This document shows, one piece after another, positions 1 through 11,957 of a stretch of DNA of 64,000 bases. Every line of letters starts with the position of its first letter. Position 1 is the first letter of the stretch. Where the stretch lies: positions 3,219,001 to 3,283,000 of the forward strand of contig JAKULF010000006.1 of the NCBI GenBank assembly GCA_022661535.1, in the 5' to 3' direction. The position numbers were made by a program, and so were the translations under genes. The DNA comes from Eutypa lata. Its lineage: Eukaryota > Ascomycota > Sordariomycetes > Xylariales > Diatrypaceae. The notes under the pieces are model-generated. The model had not been told where the DNA came from. It ran no database searches and was given only the letters and a program-made list of their open reading frames with translations.

Positions 1-1278
1 GGTGCGTTGAGCATGGCTGTCTGGATCGTCGAGCCGATGCAGTGCGACAGGGCGAAGTTGATCTGGTTGTCCCAGGCCTCGTCGATCGCGGTCAGATGCT
101 CGGCGGCCTTCTCGACTAGCGGGACGAGGATCAGGCCCATGAACGGGTCGGAAACACCCTGCTCCGTCACGACGTGATGGATTTCGTTTACGAGTGCAAT
201 AGCAATGAACGTGACCAAAGCCACGGAAATAGCCAAGGCAATAATGCACTCGGTCAGGGTGAGCTTATCCTTGTGGATATCTTTGTGCCCATCCTCATCT
301 CTACCCTCGTCATGCTCGAAGACATTGTCGTAAATACCATGGTGGGACTGCGTTTGGAAAAAGATAAAGACAACATAGGACACGAGCAGGAGGATGGCGA
401 TGATGCGAGACAGGCTAGTAGTCCTTTCCGCGAGTAATTCCTCCGTGAGCTCGCCAGTGCCGACAAGGGTTCTGTGGAAAATTGCGGGAATCGCAAGTCC
501 CAGGCCGCTGTCGGGTTGTTAGTCTTATTTAATAAACCTTGAGGTGCATAAGATTGGGTGGGCGAGGGGGTCATACGCAATTAGTAGTAAACCTGATCCA
601 ACCTCGCTGATGGCACTATCGAAGGTAGCCTCCGTCCTTCTTGTTCCCGCGGCGAAGAAACATAGTCCGAGGCAAAGAAGCATAGTAGCTAAAATGGAAC
701 CGAGAATCGCAGCTTGGATGACATAATACTGTTGTTTAACTAGAAGGACCATGAAGAGAATAATTTCAACGATTGATCCTATTCTGCATCCAGACTGTCA
801 GTATCACTATGAATTGACGTATCCCAGGAAGAGGGGCGACTTACGTGGTCTCAATCAAAATTCCAAGCATGTGCGGGAGTTTCCTAGAAAGTTCCTGGCC
901 AGCAAAGCCAATCAGGTTGGCACAGGGGACCATAGCGATATAGGCTATGCTGAACTTGAGGACATGCTGCCCCTCGCGAGTATAGTGTAGGACGATTGCG
1001 GCGATGACGAAAGGCCAGAGGATGTTGACAATTGACGACAGAAAGCAGGATGATTTCCAGATCACCTTGAAGAATTGAATTGGATGTATGCCAGATCGAC
1101 CACTATCTCCAGCTTTTTTGATGCGTAAGCCGCCCTTGGTTCTCGTCCAACCGTGTTTTCCACCATGGGCGCCAGCTGCTGCGTTTCCTTCATGTTGAGG
1201 AAGCATAGGATCTCGAGTGTCGCGAGGCTTCTCACCGTCTCTTGCGACTCCGTGGCCGTTCGTTACAGGTCCCGCCAT
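1..1278 (-). CDS. Vacuolar-type Ca2+/H+ exchanger (CAX/VCX family), 3' end cut by window edge
   Basis: Three exons are visible on the minus strand: 845-1278, 577-783 and 507 running past position 1. The two introns have GTAAGT and GTATGA donors and CAG acceptors, and the phases join exactly. About 382 residues are encoded here. A hydrophilic N-terminal tail (about 80 residues) is followed by hydrophobic segments, including 'ILWPFVIAAIVLHY' and 'SIAYIAMVPCANLIGFA'. Then come the CAX-like stretch around 'ETTIGSIVEIILF' and the conserved 'EATFDSAISEVGSG'. A polar, His/Asp-rich loop separates the two membrane halves, as is usual in the family. The second half contains 'LALVNEIHHV'-like sequence with acidic residues. 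Family members exchange cytosolic Ca2+ (or Na+/K+) for protons at the vacuole. The first repeat has GSIVE where many CAX proteins have GNAxE, so this may be the Vnx1-like subgroup. The start at 1278 is the first in-frame ATG. Confidence 0.88.
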
Positions 1279-3000
1279 TTCGCCTGTCGGAGGGAGGGGG
1301 TACGATTCGAAGGCTGACGGGTCGAAAAAAATGCGAAAGGGAATAAGTAAAATGCGACCAGATAACGCCCAAAGTTAGAAAATGCAAGCCCAAGTTAAGC
1401 TTGTGAAGAAGAATTGAGAGAATAGCAAACAAACAGGCTAGATCGTTGCGAAGAAGGGAAGAAATGCAAATGCAAAGCAATGCATTCTAAGTATCGTGTT
1501 GTGTTTCACTGGTCGGCAGGTTTTCTCCATCTTTCCCTTTAATTATGTCAGACTCAGTGGGAATCCCTGTCCGGCTGATGATTCAGGGATTGCTGATGTA
1601 TCTTTTGCATGATCAGGCGCCTTTTTGCTATGTATTTGCCAACACATTGGTGGCTTTTGAAATTCACATTTCGATTGGCTTAGAGCTAGTCTAAGGCAAG
1701 GAATTAAGTCCGGTCTAGAACGTAGGAAATAATGTTGGACACGAATTGATTCGGACGAGTTAAAGCGCGCCAAAATCTCTATGTCCCTCTGAAAAATATA
1801 CATCAAATCCGGGGTTTGAGTGCTACGTTGCCAGCGTGGCTCACGTCACCGCGCAGATCTTCTTCCACAGATCGACCAGAACTCATTCGCACTCAATTTC
1901 CTGAAATGAACCCTACACCGATCATTGTCAAGATCGTTCTACTCAAGAATCCGGAATCATCGTGAAAGTTACAGTACCAAATCTCAAATCTCAATTACCC
2001 ACGTTCTTCTCAAACTAGCTAGCTAACTACAAGCGGTTGAGGCTGATGATTTAGGTAGGTATCACCGAAGATTGGCGGCAGCTGTCGAGCTGACGATGGA
2101 GACACGCAACATTCCGATCCAATCATATGTAACCAAGTGGACCTTATCATCCAGGCCTCCAAGAGCCTAAATACCAGTTATTGAGACCGTCAAGCGCCGT
2201 TGTCCTTGGCTACAAAGCTTGTCGATCTTGTCATAACACCGTTACGATTTCAAAAGTCTTGTTCCAACTTCTCCTGAATTATTCACCTTGGCACCTTGGG
2301 TTGCTGCTATGCAGATGGTACCATTGCCAGCGTTGTGGGAACTGATGTTATTCGCAATGGAGCTACTATTAATGCCACTTTTTCTAACTATTGTAGGAGG
2401 CCTCCTCTACCTTCCCTATCTTCAAGGTCCGCCCCGCGACCAGGAGAAGCATTGACGCGGAGGCGCCACAGGACTTACTAGAACCTCAACATCGCCGCAT
2501 TCACACATTCCACTACTGTAGGTATCGTACACCGGGGTACGATCCAAACTATTAACGGAACTAGCCACCAGCAACTAACCCGAGCGACTGAATATTTATT
2601 CTATGAAAGTCAATATGCGAATTATTAACGTAGTCCTAGGCGGACTAGTATTTGCTCTTAGTAAAAATAGAAGTACGGGCGAAACATAACTAGTTTCACA
2701 TCTAACATCTATGTATTTAAGTAGGTTCATATCTACCTAGGGGAATTCTCTTAGGTGTTAGAGCAGTTGCTGGAGGTCAAGGCGCCAGTAATGTGATGAA
2801 AGGCCATCCAAGCATGGATTGCCTAAGTTCAGCTATACATGCTACCATATGACTTCCATAGTGGTGATATCGAGGAAACATCCGTCTTGCTGATACCACC
2901 CCTATACGGATTGTTGTGTATCCTCATATCGCTGATGTGGGTTCGACACGATGGGATCTACTTGCCTTTAATTCAACCTAATGTTATTAAAAGTGATGAT
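1279..3000. other. Intergenic region without a recognisable gene
   Basis: The first few hundred bases are the likely promoter and 5' UTR of the Ca2+/H+ exchanger. Beyond that only short open frames without family resemblance, signal peptide or credible splice structure are present. Base composition becomes more AT-rich towards 3000. I see no RNA gene. Confidence 0.5.
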
Positions 3001-3006
3001 ACTTGT

Positions 3007-3504
3007 ACCTTACTTTCATACCTTACTTTTCTTGATGCAGTTGTTATACCCGCCTAGCGGACCGCTATAAGTTTACTATTATTAATTTAACTGCTCCCAT
3101 TACCACCTAGCTGTTGAAGCCATCACTACTTAACCGCCCCCATTTAGCTAGGTGTCGTCGAGCTAGGTAGTGGTGGTGGCGGCAGGTAGGTAATAGTGGT
3201 AACCCAACTTGGCGACTTGCTCGACTTGCTCGACGATATTTAACAGTAGCTGCTGCCATTTCCTTACTACAGTTATCACTTAACTAAACTTCGTTGAGCA
3301 GGTCTTCGAGCTGCTGCTACCGCCTAACCGTTGTGATAAGCTACCTAAGTAGACATAGATACGTATGCCATTATAAAAGAGATAAAAGGCATTGAAATAT
3401 GTCACGGTAAGGGTACTTAACCAGGTTCTCAATGATAGATTCACGACAGTCCGCCAGTCGGGTACCAACAGCTGCACCTCAAAAATAAGGTATGAAAGTA
3501 AGGT
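3007..3504. mobile_element. Degenerate foldback/MITE-like element with long inverted repeats
   Basis: The left arm starts near 3007 (ACCTTACTTTCATACCTTA) and its inverted copy ends near 3504 (TAAGGTATGAAAGTAAGGT). The first 19 bases are identical. Similarity continues inwards for about 60 bases with mismatches (about 3007-3062 against 3445-3504), including a shared 'ACCCGxCTxGCGGAC' segment. The interior (about 380 bp) has no intact coding frame. No target-site duplication could be fixed. The mismatches are mostly C/T or G/A, as expected of an old RIP-mutated transposon derivative. The class cannot be decided from the sequence. Confidence 0.55.
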
Positions 3505-4379
3505 GCGAATAGCGTTACTCATTATTAAACCAAATCTAAGATCGGGTAGCTACAAACCAAATTCTATACAAGACAACCACTAAAATTGGATTATTTCGCT
3601 CCTCAAGGTTAGTCACTTAAATTCTGCTATCGAAAGCAAAGGCAGCTTGACTGGTATATTAACCAATTTTAATAAACTATTAACATAGTTTATAAATATG
3701 TGATAGCTATTTGAAAGAAAGGCCTATCAACGGCTTTTCGTCGACAAATTAGCCACGTTTCAGGACTATTTGGTTTCTAGTTGAATTTCCAAAGGACAAG
3801 GTGTTGCAGTCAGAGCTGCTTACTAAGCTCCCGGAGCAGGATAATCCTATATCCGGTGCTCCTGTATTATATATAGATCTTTCTAGCTACCTATCCTAAG
3901 TTCTAGAGCATCCCAGACAATTATCACTATCCGCAATAACCCATACCTTGCTCCTAGATCAGCTTGTACGTGATACAAGGCTTGGTTGAGTAGCTACGTG
4001 CTAACCAATGCGGGGGTTTTTTAACCTCCACGTGAAGCACATAATATAACGACTCAATTAGGATGGTGTGTATCTATGAGTAACTTACATAAAAGAAGGC
4101 CTTACTCATAGTAAGTGCAAAAGGAAGTGCCTTATCACAGCTTTTAACTAATCTTCAAGATAATATCCCACTACCTTCGTAACAGATAGACACTTTAACT
4201 TTGCACCGAAGAGATTATTGGTTTTAATCTCGTACAACAATTCTACCAATACTTTTGACGTTGTGTGCCTGAAATAAGAGAAGATCATATGATGTGGGCA
4301 GGATATTGAGGAAATAAAACAGAACAACATGCACTTGTTCGTTTGCAAACGCGAAGGCCTAGACCAATTGGTATATATA
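3505..4379. other. Gene-free flank of the AT-rich island
   Basis: Only short, unconnected open frames occur here. Many stop codons in all frames and A/T-biased composition suggest decayed repeat DNA. I recognise no element ends. Confidence 0.4.
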
Positions 4380-5960
4380 TATAAATAAGCATCGTGTTAA
4401 CATATCTACACTTGTCATAGTAGCTAGTGTAAATGCTAAGTTAGTATAATTAAGGTATTAAGAAAAAGAAAAGAAAATTAAACTTTAATTTTATATATAA
4501 CCTTTATATATATAATAACATTTTATATATATAACACTTAATAATATTTATTAATATTACTTAAGTATTTTGTTTTTTTTATTACGTATTAAGTTATTTT
4601 TAAATTATTTTAAAAGTAATATAAAACGTTAATTATTTTTTTCGTTATTTATTATTTATTATTATTCGTTATTATTTAATATTACTTTATTATAAAATTT
4701 AATTATAATTATTATTTATTTTTATTATATTTTATTAAATTATAATTATTTAATTTAATTAATTAATATATAAAATTTTATTTTAAATTTTTTTATTTAT
4801 AACGTTATTATATAATTATTTTAAGTTTTTTTTAAATATATTTTTTTTAAAATAATAATATATTATATATTTTATTTTTTAATATTAATTATTAAGTTTT
4901 TTATTTAATTATTATTAAATATTATTATATAATTTATAAAAAATTAATTAATATATAAATTTATAACGTATTAATTAATTTATAACGATAATAACGTTAA
5001 TATTTAATTTAAATAATTTTATTAATAAAAGTTAAAAAAATAAAATAATTAATTAATTTATTTTTATTTATTTATTTATAAATTTATTTATAAATTTAAA
5101 TATTAATATTATTATTATTTAATTATACGAAATTAATTAAATATATAATTAATTATATAAAGTAAATTAAATATAAAGTTAATTATATAAAGTTATATAA
5201 ATAATTTTAAAATATATTAAAAAGTAAATAAAAGTTATAAAATAATTATTATTCGTTTTAATTTATTATTTAAATAAATAAATCGTTAAAAATAAATCGT
5301 ATAAAATTAAAAATATATAATATTATATAAGTAATTTTAAAATATATTAAAAAGTAAATAAAAGTTATAAAATAATTATTATTCGTTTTAATTTATTATT
5401 TAAATAAATAAATCGTTAAAAATAAATTATACGAAATTATATAAAATTATATAAAATTATATAAAGTTATATAAATAACTTTAAAATATATTAAAAAGCG
5501 AATAAAAGTTATAAAATAATTATTATTTATTTTAATTTATTATTTAAATAAATAAATTATTAAAAATAAATTATATAAAGTTATATAAATAACTTTAAAA
5601 TATATTAAAAAATAAATAAAAATTACGAAATAATTATTATTCGTTTTAATTAATTATTTAAAAAAGTTATTAAAAATAAATCGTTAAAAATAAATATAAA
5701 TTTTTAAAAAAAAAAATTTTTATTAATAAACGTTATTAAATAAATAAATTAATTTTTATTTATACGTTAACTTTTAAATTAATTATAAAATAAACGATAA
5801 CGTTAATTAATATAATTATTATAATATAAAATATAATAAAATAATATAATTATAAAAGATTACTTTATTATTTAATTATATATATATATTAATTTAATTA
5901 TATAATAACAATGTTTAATTATAAAGATATAATAAAGAAAACGAAGATAATAATAATTAC
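4380..5960. repeat. Extremely AT-rich, RIP-like island with decayed tandem repeats
   Basis: The stretch is almost entirely A/T. The few C residues are nearly all in CpG or CTT contexts, and CpA/TpG are almost absent, the expected outcome of repeat-induced point mutation. Four related copies of a unit of about 115-145 bp can be recognised by their start (ATAAYTTTAAAATATATTAA) near 5201, 5331, 5475 and 5589. Each is followed by a similar AAGTTATAAAATAATTATTA block. No coding potential is left. The original element cannot be identified. Confidence 0.75.
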
Positions 5961-7323
5961 ATCGTGATAGCAGCTACTTAAGTGATGGCAGCTAACTAAG
6001 GAGTGGGTACTAGATTCTATAGCGAAATCTTAGTTTAAGTAAGCGATGGCAGGTAGCGGCACATGGTGACACAGGGCAGAAAAGCAATCAATGTAGAAGC
6101 CAAAAAAGTAATCAATGGCTACCATTCACTCTACTCTAAATCCCCTCAAGTGCATGAACTTTGAGTACTTCGGGTATTGCAACTATCATCATGGTAAAAG
6201 TTATGTTGGCGTCAATTATTGGATCTGGATCATGCAGCTTGACCTTACGTCGTGCACTGACAAAATGCAGTTGCTCTTCGTTACCGCACAGCCGCTCAGG
6301 GCTCGGGTCAGTCATGAAAATATGTAGGTTCTAATCATGTAATATACCATATCCTACATGATCGATAGGGACACTGGGGACCTGAGTGGGAAAAGTATAT
6401 ATGTAGATTTGTCTTCTTTGGTCGGGTATTCAGACAGCAATTGAGAATACTCCTCCTTATTTTCGGACTTAAAAAAATGCCGGCTCTCTTATCTACTGGG
6501 CTTGACACTAGCTGGCAACTGACAAGGTATAACCTTGAAGAACTGAGATCAGATATATGCCGTTGGGGTAAAACCCCGACATTTCAAAAAATAGTCTGGG
6601 GTTAAAACGACGGCACTTATTGGTAAACTTGGTAAGCACGGGAGTTGATAAATTTGCGATTATCAAGATCGAAGGGTGTGATAGGTATTGACTGTGGGGT
6701 GGTTAGCTGATCCCCTGCCATAAAGGAATATTTGCTTTCCAGCTGGACTTGCCGAAGACTAAGACTAACACATCTTGTTAGCCTTATATTTACACTCTTT
6801 ACATGACCTGAGAGAGTAGATGCAGGTCGAGTCGGGACTAGAGAGAAGAGATATAAACCTTAGCTGGATTGTCCGATGAGGTCTTGTTCTAGATCGTTGT
6901 CCTGAGGACGGAAAGCTTCCCACCCGGTCACTCCGTGTCGGCCCGGAAGAGTCGGGAATTCTTTATTTATCTTTGTATGCTACCATCTGCCAACGCTAAC
7001 CCCGCATTTCAGAAAGTATGACTTAGAAAAGACGTGGGGAAGGGTCTATTCACCACCACCGAGGGAGGCGCAGTTGCGGATGACGTGACTCGAGTCACCA
7101 AGGCTAGATCTAAAGACCGTAATTTAGCTCTTCGTAAGAATGAACACCCTCTAGCTCAGCCTCTAGTCCAGCCTTATAAATTATTGGATGTCTCAGTGCT
7201 GTTTGTAAATGCATTTCCCATGTTAACACTTTCATCATCAACTCATAAGGTTTTCTTGGTTTTATTTTTATTACTATCATTATTATTATTTTGGTCTCCC
7301 ATATGTGAGTATTGGCGGACACA
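5961..7323. other. Intergenic region upstream of the TRI12-like transporter
   Basis: No convincing gene. A short imperfect hairpin with GGGGT/ACCCC arms lies around 6560-6612. The last few hundred bases, with CT/T-rich tracts close to the ATG at 7324, probably hold the transporter promoter. Confidence 0.4.
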
Positions 7324-9365
7324 ATGGCGGACACACCGGCGGACGCACCAATTTCGAATTCAGATAACGCCAACCAAATAGAGAATGACAGAGTCATTGA
7401 AAACGGCCATGGCCTAGAGAATGGACCTCCAGCTTCTGGACCCGAAGAAGAGGAAGACGGACGTGTCTCTTTATCTACACTCATGGCCGTCTTGGTGGGT
7501 TGGTATTTACCCTACTATCTAGGTATCGAATCTGACCACATTTCTCCAGTTCATGGGGCTTTCATATGTGCCAGCAATCAGCACTGGGCTTCTTCTTCCA
7601 AGCGGCATCTTACAACAGATCGGCCAGATTTTAGGAGATACAGAAAACACCATATGGATTCCAGGAGGCTGGTCAGTGGCCTCAGCTGTGTCATTCTCCA
7701 TTGCTGGGGGCCTGAGCGACATATTTGGCCGGCGATGGGTCCTAATTTCTGGTCAAGCCTTTACTCTTATAGGATCTGTGAGTCAAATAGCATCAATCCC
7801 TGCCGGGGTACACCTGTAACGGTAGCGTTAATGATATATGCACCTGCAGATCGTCGCTGCTACTGCCAACAAGACGACCACAGTAGCAGCAGGGACAACC
7901 ATCATTGGTTTTGGAGCTGGGGTGATCTTCGTTTCATACCCTGGCATCCTCGAGCTGCTTCCCAATAAATACCGGTGAGTGAGCACCATCCAAGCCGCCT
8001 TCTAATAGCTACCGCTGAACCATCCCTAGTGGTATCGGAGTCGGGTGGACTGAGTTCTGTATCAACATTCCCTGGGGATGCCTGAGTGTCTATCTGGCGA
8101 CGTTGCTCCTAATCCACGCAACCTGGAGATGGGTATTTTACATAGGCATTATCTATGCCGGGATTGTCATTGTCGGGACATTTCTATTCTACTTCCCCCC
8201 TTCTCATCCGAAACATGATTATGGAACCTCACGATGGCAAGAGCTGAAGACACTTGACTTCCCTGGCTTGGGGCTCTTCACAGCTGGCCTGACTATTTTT
8301 CTTGTTGGAATTACCTACCTGGGTAAGGTTGGTTACAGTGTTTCTCTTGTTGCATCTACTACTGTCATTGGTGGCATTATTCTCATCTGCTGCTTTGCAT
8401 ATGACTTTACCATCGCCCCGAACCCCATCTTCCCCTTTAAACTATTTGTCATGTTTCGCGAGTATACCGTGTACCTCATCATCCTCTTTATCTCGGGCAT
8501 GGTTTGGCAGGGTATTATCACACTTGCGCCGCAAGGAACACTCTTCATGTTTACCAATGACCCCATAGAGATTGGTATCATAATGATACCTTCCACCTTT
8601 TCGGGTGTACTGGGTGGTTGGATTATGCCTAGCCTTGTGCATAAAATCAAACACATCCGGCATCAGATTCTCTTCGCTCTACTATTACAGACCGCTTTCA
8701 CAGCAAGCTATGCTGCTGTCGTTCCCAATAACCGTGCTGCATGGATGGCCATGCAACTTTTCGGGCAATCATGCTTCACTTGGGTCACATCGCTGGCGTA
8801 TATATCGTCCAGCCTCTATGTGCCGCAGGAAGATCTCGGTGTCTCTGCAGGTCTGATTGGAACGTTTCGCAGCGCTGGTGGTTCTGTCGGGAACGCCGTG
8901 TTCTCCACAATCATGACCTCGGTCGTAAACCAGAAGCTGGGTAACGCCATCGTCAGTGCGGCTATCGGTGCAGGTTATCCATCAAATGAGGTTGGTCAAT
9001 TGGTTCCGGCTGTCATTCAGAATGCGGCAGGCGTGCCCAACGCTTTTGGTGCTGTGCCCAACGTGACGGTGGACGTCATATCGGCAACAGGGGATGCGTT
9101 GAAGAACACCTATGCTCACGCTTTTCGCCTGGTATTCTACTCGACAATTCCGTTTGGCGTCATTGCGTTTGCTGCCGCCTGGTTTGTCAAGGATGCTAGC
9201 CATCTGTTGAATAGTCATATCGCTATCCACCAGGAGAGAGAGGTGCTTGCCGGATTTGATATGAGGGAGAAAAGGGAGCATAGGGGAGCTGCCAAGGAGA
9301 GCAATGGGGCTATCGAGGAGCGTCTTGAAGACATCGAGGGGCATAATGGAGATAGAAGCAACTGA
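7324..9365 (+). CDS. MFS efflux transporter, TRI12-like family
   Basis: Four exons (7324-7494, 7550-7807, 7850-7974, 8030-9365) join in frame to give about 629 residues. The in-frame TTG at 7312 is not used; the first ATG is 7324. A polar N-terminus of about 50 residues precedes the membrane part. The loop with 'GGLSDIFGRRWVLISG' matches the MFS signature between TM2 and TM3. The C-terminal half has many hydrophobic segments, then 'AAWFVKDASHLLNSH' and a charged cytosolic tail, typical of the TRI12 group (trichothecene pump and siderophore or drug transporters). The likely role is proton-driven export of a small molecule at the plasma membrane; the substrate is unknown. The second intron is only 42 bp, near the minimum for fungi. 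No biosynthetic genes flank it. Confidence 0.88.
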
Positions 9366-9799
9366 TTTATTGATAGTTGGCTAGTTGGAAAAGCCCTTCG
9401 CCTGCAACACTAGCTTGGCCTCTGCCATCTATCAATATGGTGCAGCTACCTAGCTTTAACATGAGAAAATGCAGGAATTTTTACGCAACTTAATGAAGTA
9501 TTAAGAGATGTTTTTTTGGTACTGCCGAAAGATGGATCCGGCCCAGGTGGAACATTCCGAGGCCGTGATTGAATTTCCTGTGCTTTGCGACTGCTTTCGA
9601 ATAGCGCTGCAGGTCCAGCTCCCGGCATTTTGAAATATATGGTCGTCGATGGTCTGAAAGAATTGATGTTAGTGGGCCTGACAGACTGAACGGATAAGGT
9701 CCCATCTTGCATATCTGCCCATGGCGGTCCCTTAACGCAAGAATGCCATCTTTGACATCTCTGTTGTTGAACTTTTTGCATCAAGAAAATGTTAAGCTG
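9366..9799. other. 3' flank of the MFS gene
   Basis: Contains the transporter 3' UTR. Open frames on the opposite strand (about 9446-9814) have no recognisable domain and run into the transposon end, so they are treated as chance. Confidence 0.4.
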
Positions 9800-9801
9800 T
9801 A

Positions 9802-10651
9802 CCCGTTGGTCCATGCGTTAAATGAACCAACTAGCCAGGGCTTAGTTGGCGAATAATGCTGTAACTTTACTAATACTGTAACTAAAGTTTTAAAAAATTA
9901 ATAACTTTACGAATATTATATTTATAATAAAAAAAGTTTCTTTATAATTATAATTAAAAATATACGTATTATAATAAAATTTAAACGAAAAATTAAAAAA
10001 GTTTTATACGTATAAAATTAAATATTTTATATTACGATTTATATAAATATAAATATATTTTAACGAAATAAAATAATAAAATTAAGCGATTAAATTATAT
10101 AATTTAAAAGAAAATAACAAATATTATATTTTAAAAAGTAAAATTTTATAAGTTATTTTAATTTAAATAAAATTATATTTATTAAAATTATTTACGTAAT
10201 TTTAAAAACTTTTTTATCTCGAAGCTTTTTATATAAATTAAATTATAACTTTATAAATACTTATATTATAATTTTTTTTTATATTATATAAATATTATTA
10301 AAAAATAACGGAAATTATAAAATTAATCGTTTAATTTTTTAATTTTTATTCGTAAAGATATCTTAAAATATATATAAAATACATAATAATTTTAAATATA
10401 CGTATTAATATATAAAATTATTTAAAATTATTTAATATATATTTTAATTATTTTTAAATTATATATATATATATAAAATTAACGTTATATATTTAAAAGT
10501 AATTTAAAATAAATTTATATATATTTTATTTAATTAGTTATATATAAAAGAATAAAGAAAACTTAGTTTAATTATAATATTAATAAGGTTATAACATTAT
10601 TCGTTAATTAAGCCCTGGCTAGTTGGTTCATTTAACGCATGGACCAACGGG
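9802..10651. mobile_element. RIP-degraded DNA transposon or MITE with long terminal inverted repeats
   Basis: The left end (CCCGTTGGTCCATGCGTTAA, from 9802) is repeated inverted at the right end, finishing at 10651. The arms match almost perfectly for about 65 bases and with mismatches for about 90. The differences inside the arms are C/T and G/A changes. Both ends are bordered by TA (9800-9801 and 10652-10653), compatible with a TA target-site duplication of the Tc1/mariner type. The interior (about 9890-10580) is AT-rich with C mostly as CpG, and no transposase frame survives. It is either an internally deleted element or a heavily RIPed one. Confidence 0.8.
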
Positions 10652-10781
10652 TAGTTAGGTCCATATATCCAGCAGTAGGTCGATATTTGGATCGGATAAA
10701 ATTCGGGTAAAATTATGTAACATAGATATATTAATGCCATTAAAGATGCAAAGTGGATAAGAAGCAACTGCTCATACGTCG

Positions 10782-10873
10782 TCCGAATTGGTGTAGTGGC
10801 CAACATTATCCGCTCTCAATTTCTCCAAGAATTGCGATCCGGGTAGCCCGGGGTTCGATTCCCCGATTCGGAG
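10782..10873 (+). tRNA. tRNA-Glu(CUC): tRNA-Glu (anticodon CUC) with a ~20-nt intron
   Basis: A full cloverleaf can be drawn. The acceptor stem is TCCGAAT/ATTCGGA with discriminator G at 10873. The D-arm is GTGT...ACAT around a loop AGTGGCCA. The anticodon stem is ATCCG/CGGGT, the variable loop AGCC, and the T-arm is CGGGG-TTCGATT-CCCCG. The anticodon loop reads CT-CTC-A, followed by a 20-nt insertion after position 37, the canonical place for nuclear tRNA introns, and then C38. A T5 tract at 10877-10881 fits a Pol III terminator. The A box (TGGTGTAGTGG) and B box (GGTTCGATTCC) are present. Confidence 0.92.
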
Positions 10874-11957
10874 TTATTTTTGTTTCTGTTTCTGATTCTT
10901 CATGAACTTCGTTATGATAAAACAATCTGGTTTCTTTTATTTTTTTCCCTATACCAGATATATTCAACAGTCTTTAAGAAATGGGCCGCAAAGAATGGCT
11001 CTTATTGCTATATTAATCGCCCAGAAATGAAAGATGGTTATCAAAGTTCGACATGGGGAAAGAAAGTGTTTGGAAATACAAGCCAGGAGAAACGGACGAG
11101 GTGTCAATAAGATCTCTTAGAAGAACTGGCTTAAATGCTTGGCAAAGATGAATCGTTTTTTTACCGAAGAGCAGGCCACGTTAAATACTGCCTTCATTAT
11201 GCTTGCGCGGCTTCCATGCTGCAAAGGATCTGCCTTCATGTATGTAGCCTTCGTCTTAACGATACAATATCAAAGTCCTAAGCGTATTGCGACTTTCTCT
11301 CAACTCGCCTTACGTACAAGATCCGTCAGTTCGAATTCAACTGCATTATAGGCAGGCCTCAGCCCTTATCACATCTTCCGAACAACCCGCTCGTGCCAGT
11401 CGGCATCTTGGTCACGGCTGTTCAGAACTTCTTGTCTCAGCTCTTACCGTCATCATCGTAGGTATAGTTTCAGGCTACAATTTTAAATAGAATAACATGT
11501 GCCAATGCACAAACCTCTTAACACTCCTGCTTTATGATAATGCCATGCACTTTTTAGTGTACAAGGAAATCACGACTTTAACTGACAGTTCAGCTTTAAT
11601 ACCATGACTATGTCATGAACGTTTCATGAACGTTTAGTCTCCGCAAGGCACCTATACGATTTCCCAACCAAGTAGGAATTCTCTACGTGCTAACTATAAT
11701 ATAAGCTGGATAAAAAAACTGTCCAGATCTTAGTATGCGGGATGTAGATACGTACAAGGCCTTCATAACACATTTCGCTTATGGACTTCGTGACATGGGC
11801 GGAAACCCTTGCCTTCTGCAAGAACTATCATCGGCTATTGGGAAGTTTTGCATTGCGTACTTAGGCTGCGAGGTGCGCCTGTGTCTCATGATTTACACAA
11901 ACCTGTAAATCAAATAAATACAGTGAAGTAACGCCCCATCTAGACTCAATGCCCTCT
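10874..11957. other. Intergenic region between tRNA and TPR-like gene
   Basis: The T5 terminator lies at the left. The rest shows only short frames of 60-80 codons without family resemblance. I see no further RNA gene or inverted repeat. Confidence 0.4.

Noticed and set aside
4380..5960. Mitochondrial DNA insertion as an explanation of the AT-rich block
   Set aside because: No mitochondrial gene fragments are visible, and residual C in CpG context fits RIP better.
7312..7323. Apparent upstream start of the TRI12-like transporter
   Set aside because: The codon at 7312 is TTG; the first ATG in this frame is 7324. Likewise 14560 (TTG) for the nucleotidyltransferase-like gene, where 14599 is the ATG.
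9446..9814. 122-codon minus-strand frame ending in the transposon arm
   Set aside because: Runs through the 3' flank of the MFS gene into the inverted repeat; no protein features.
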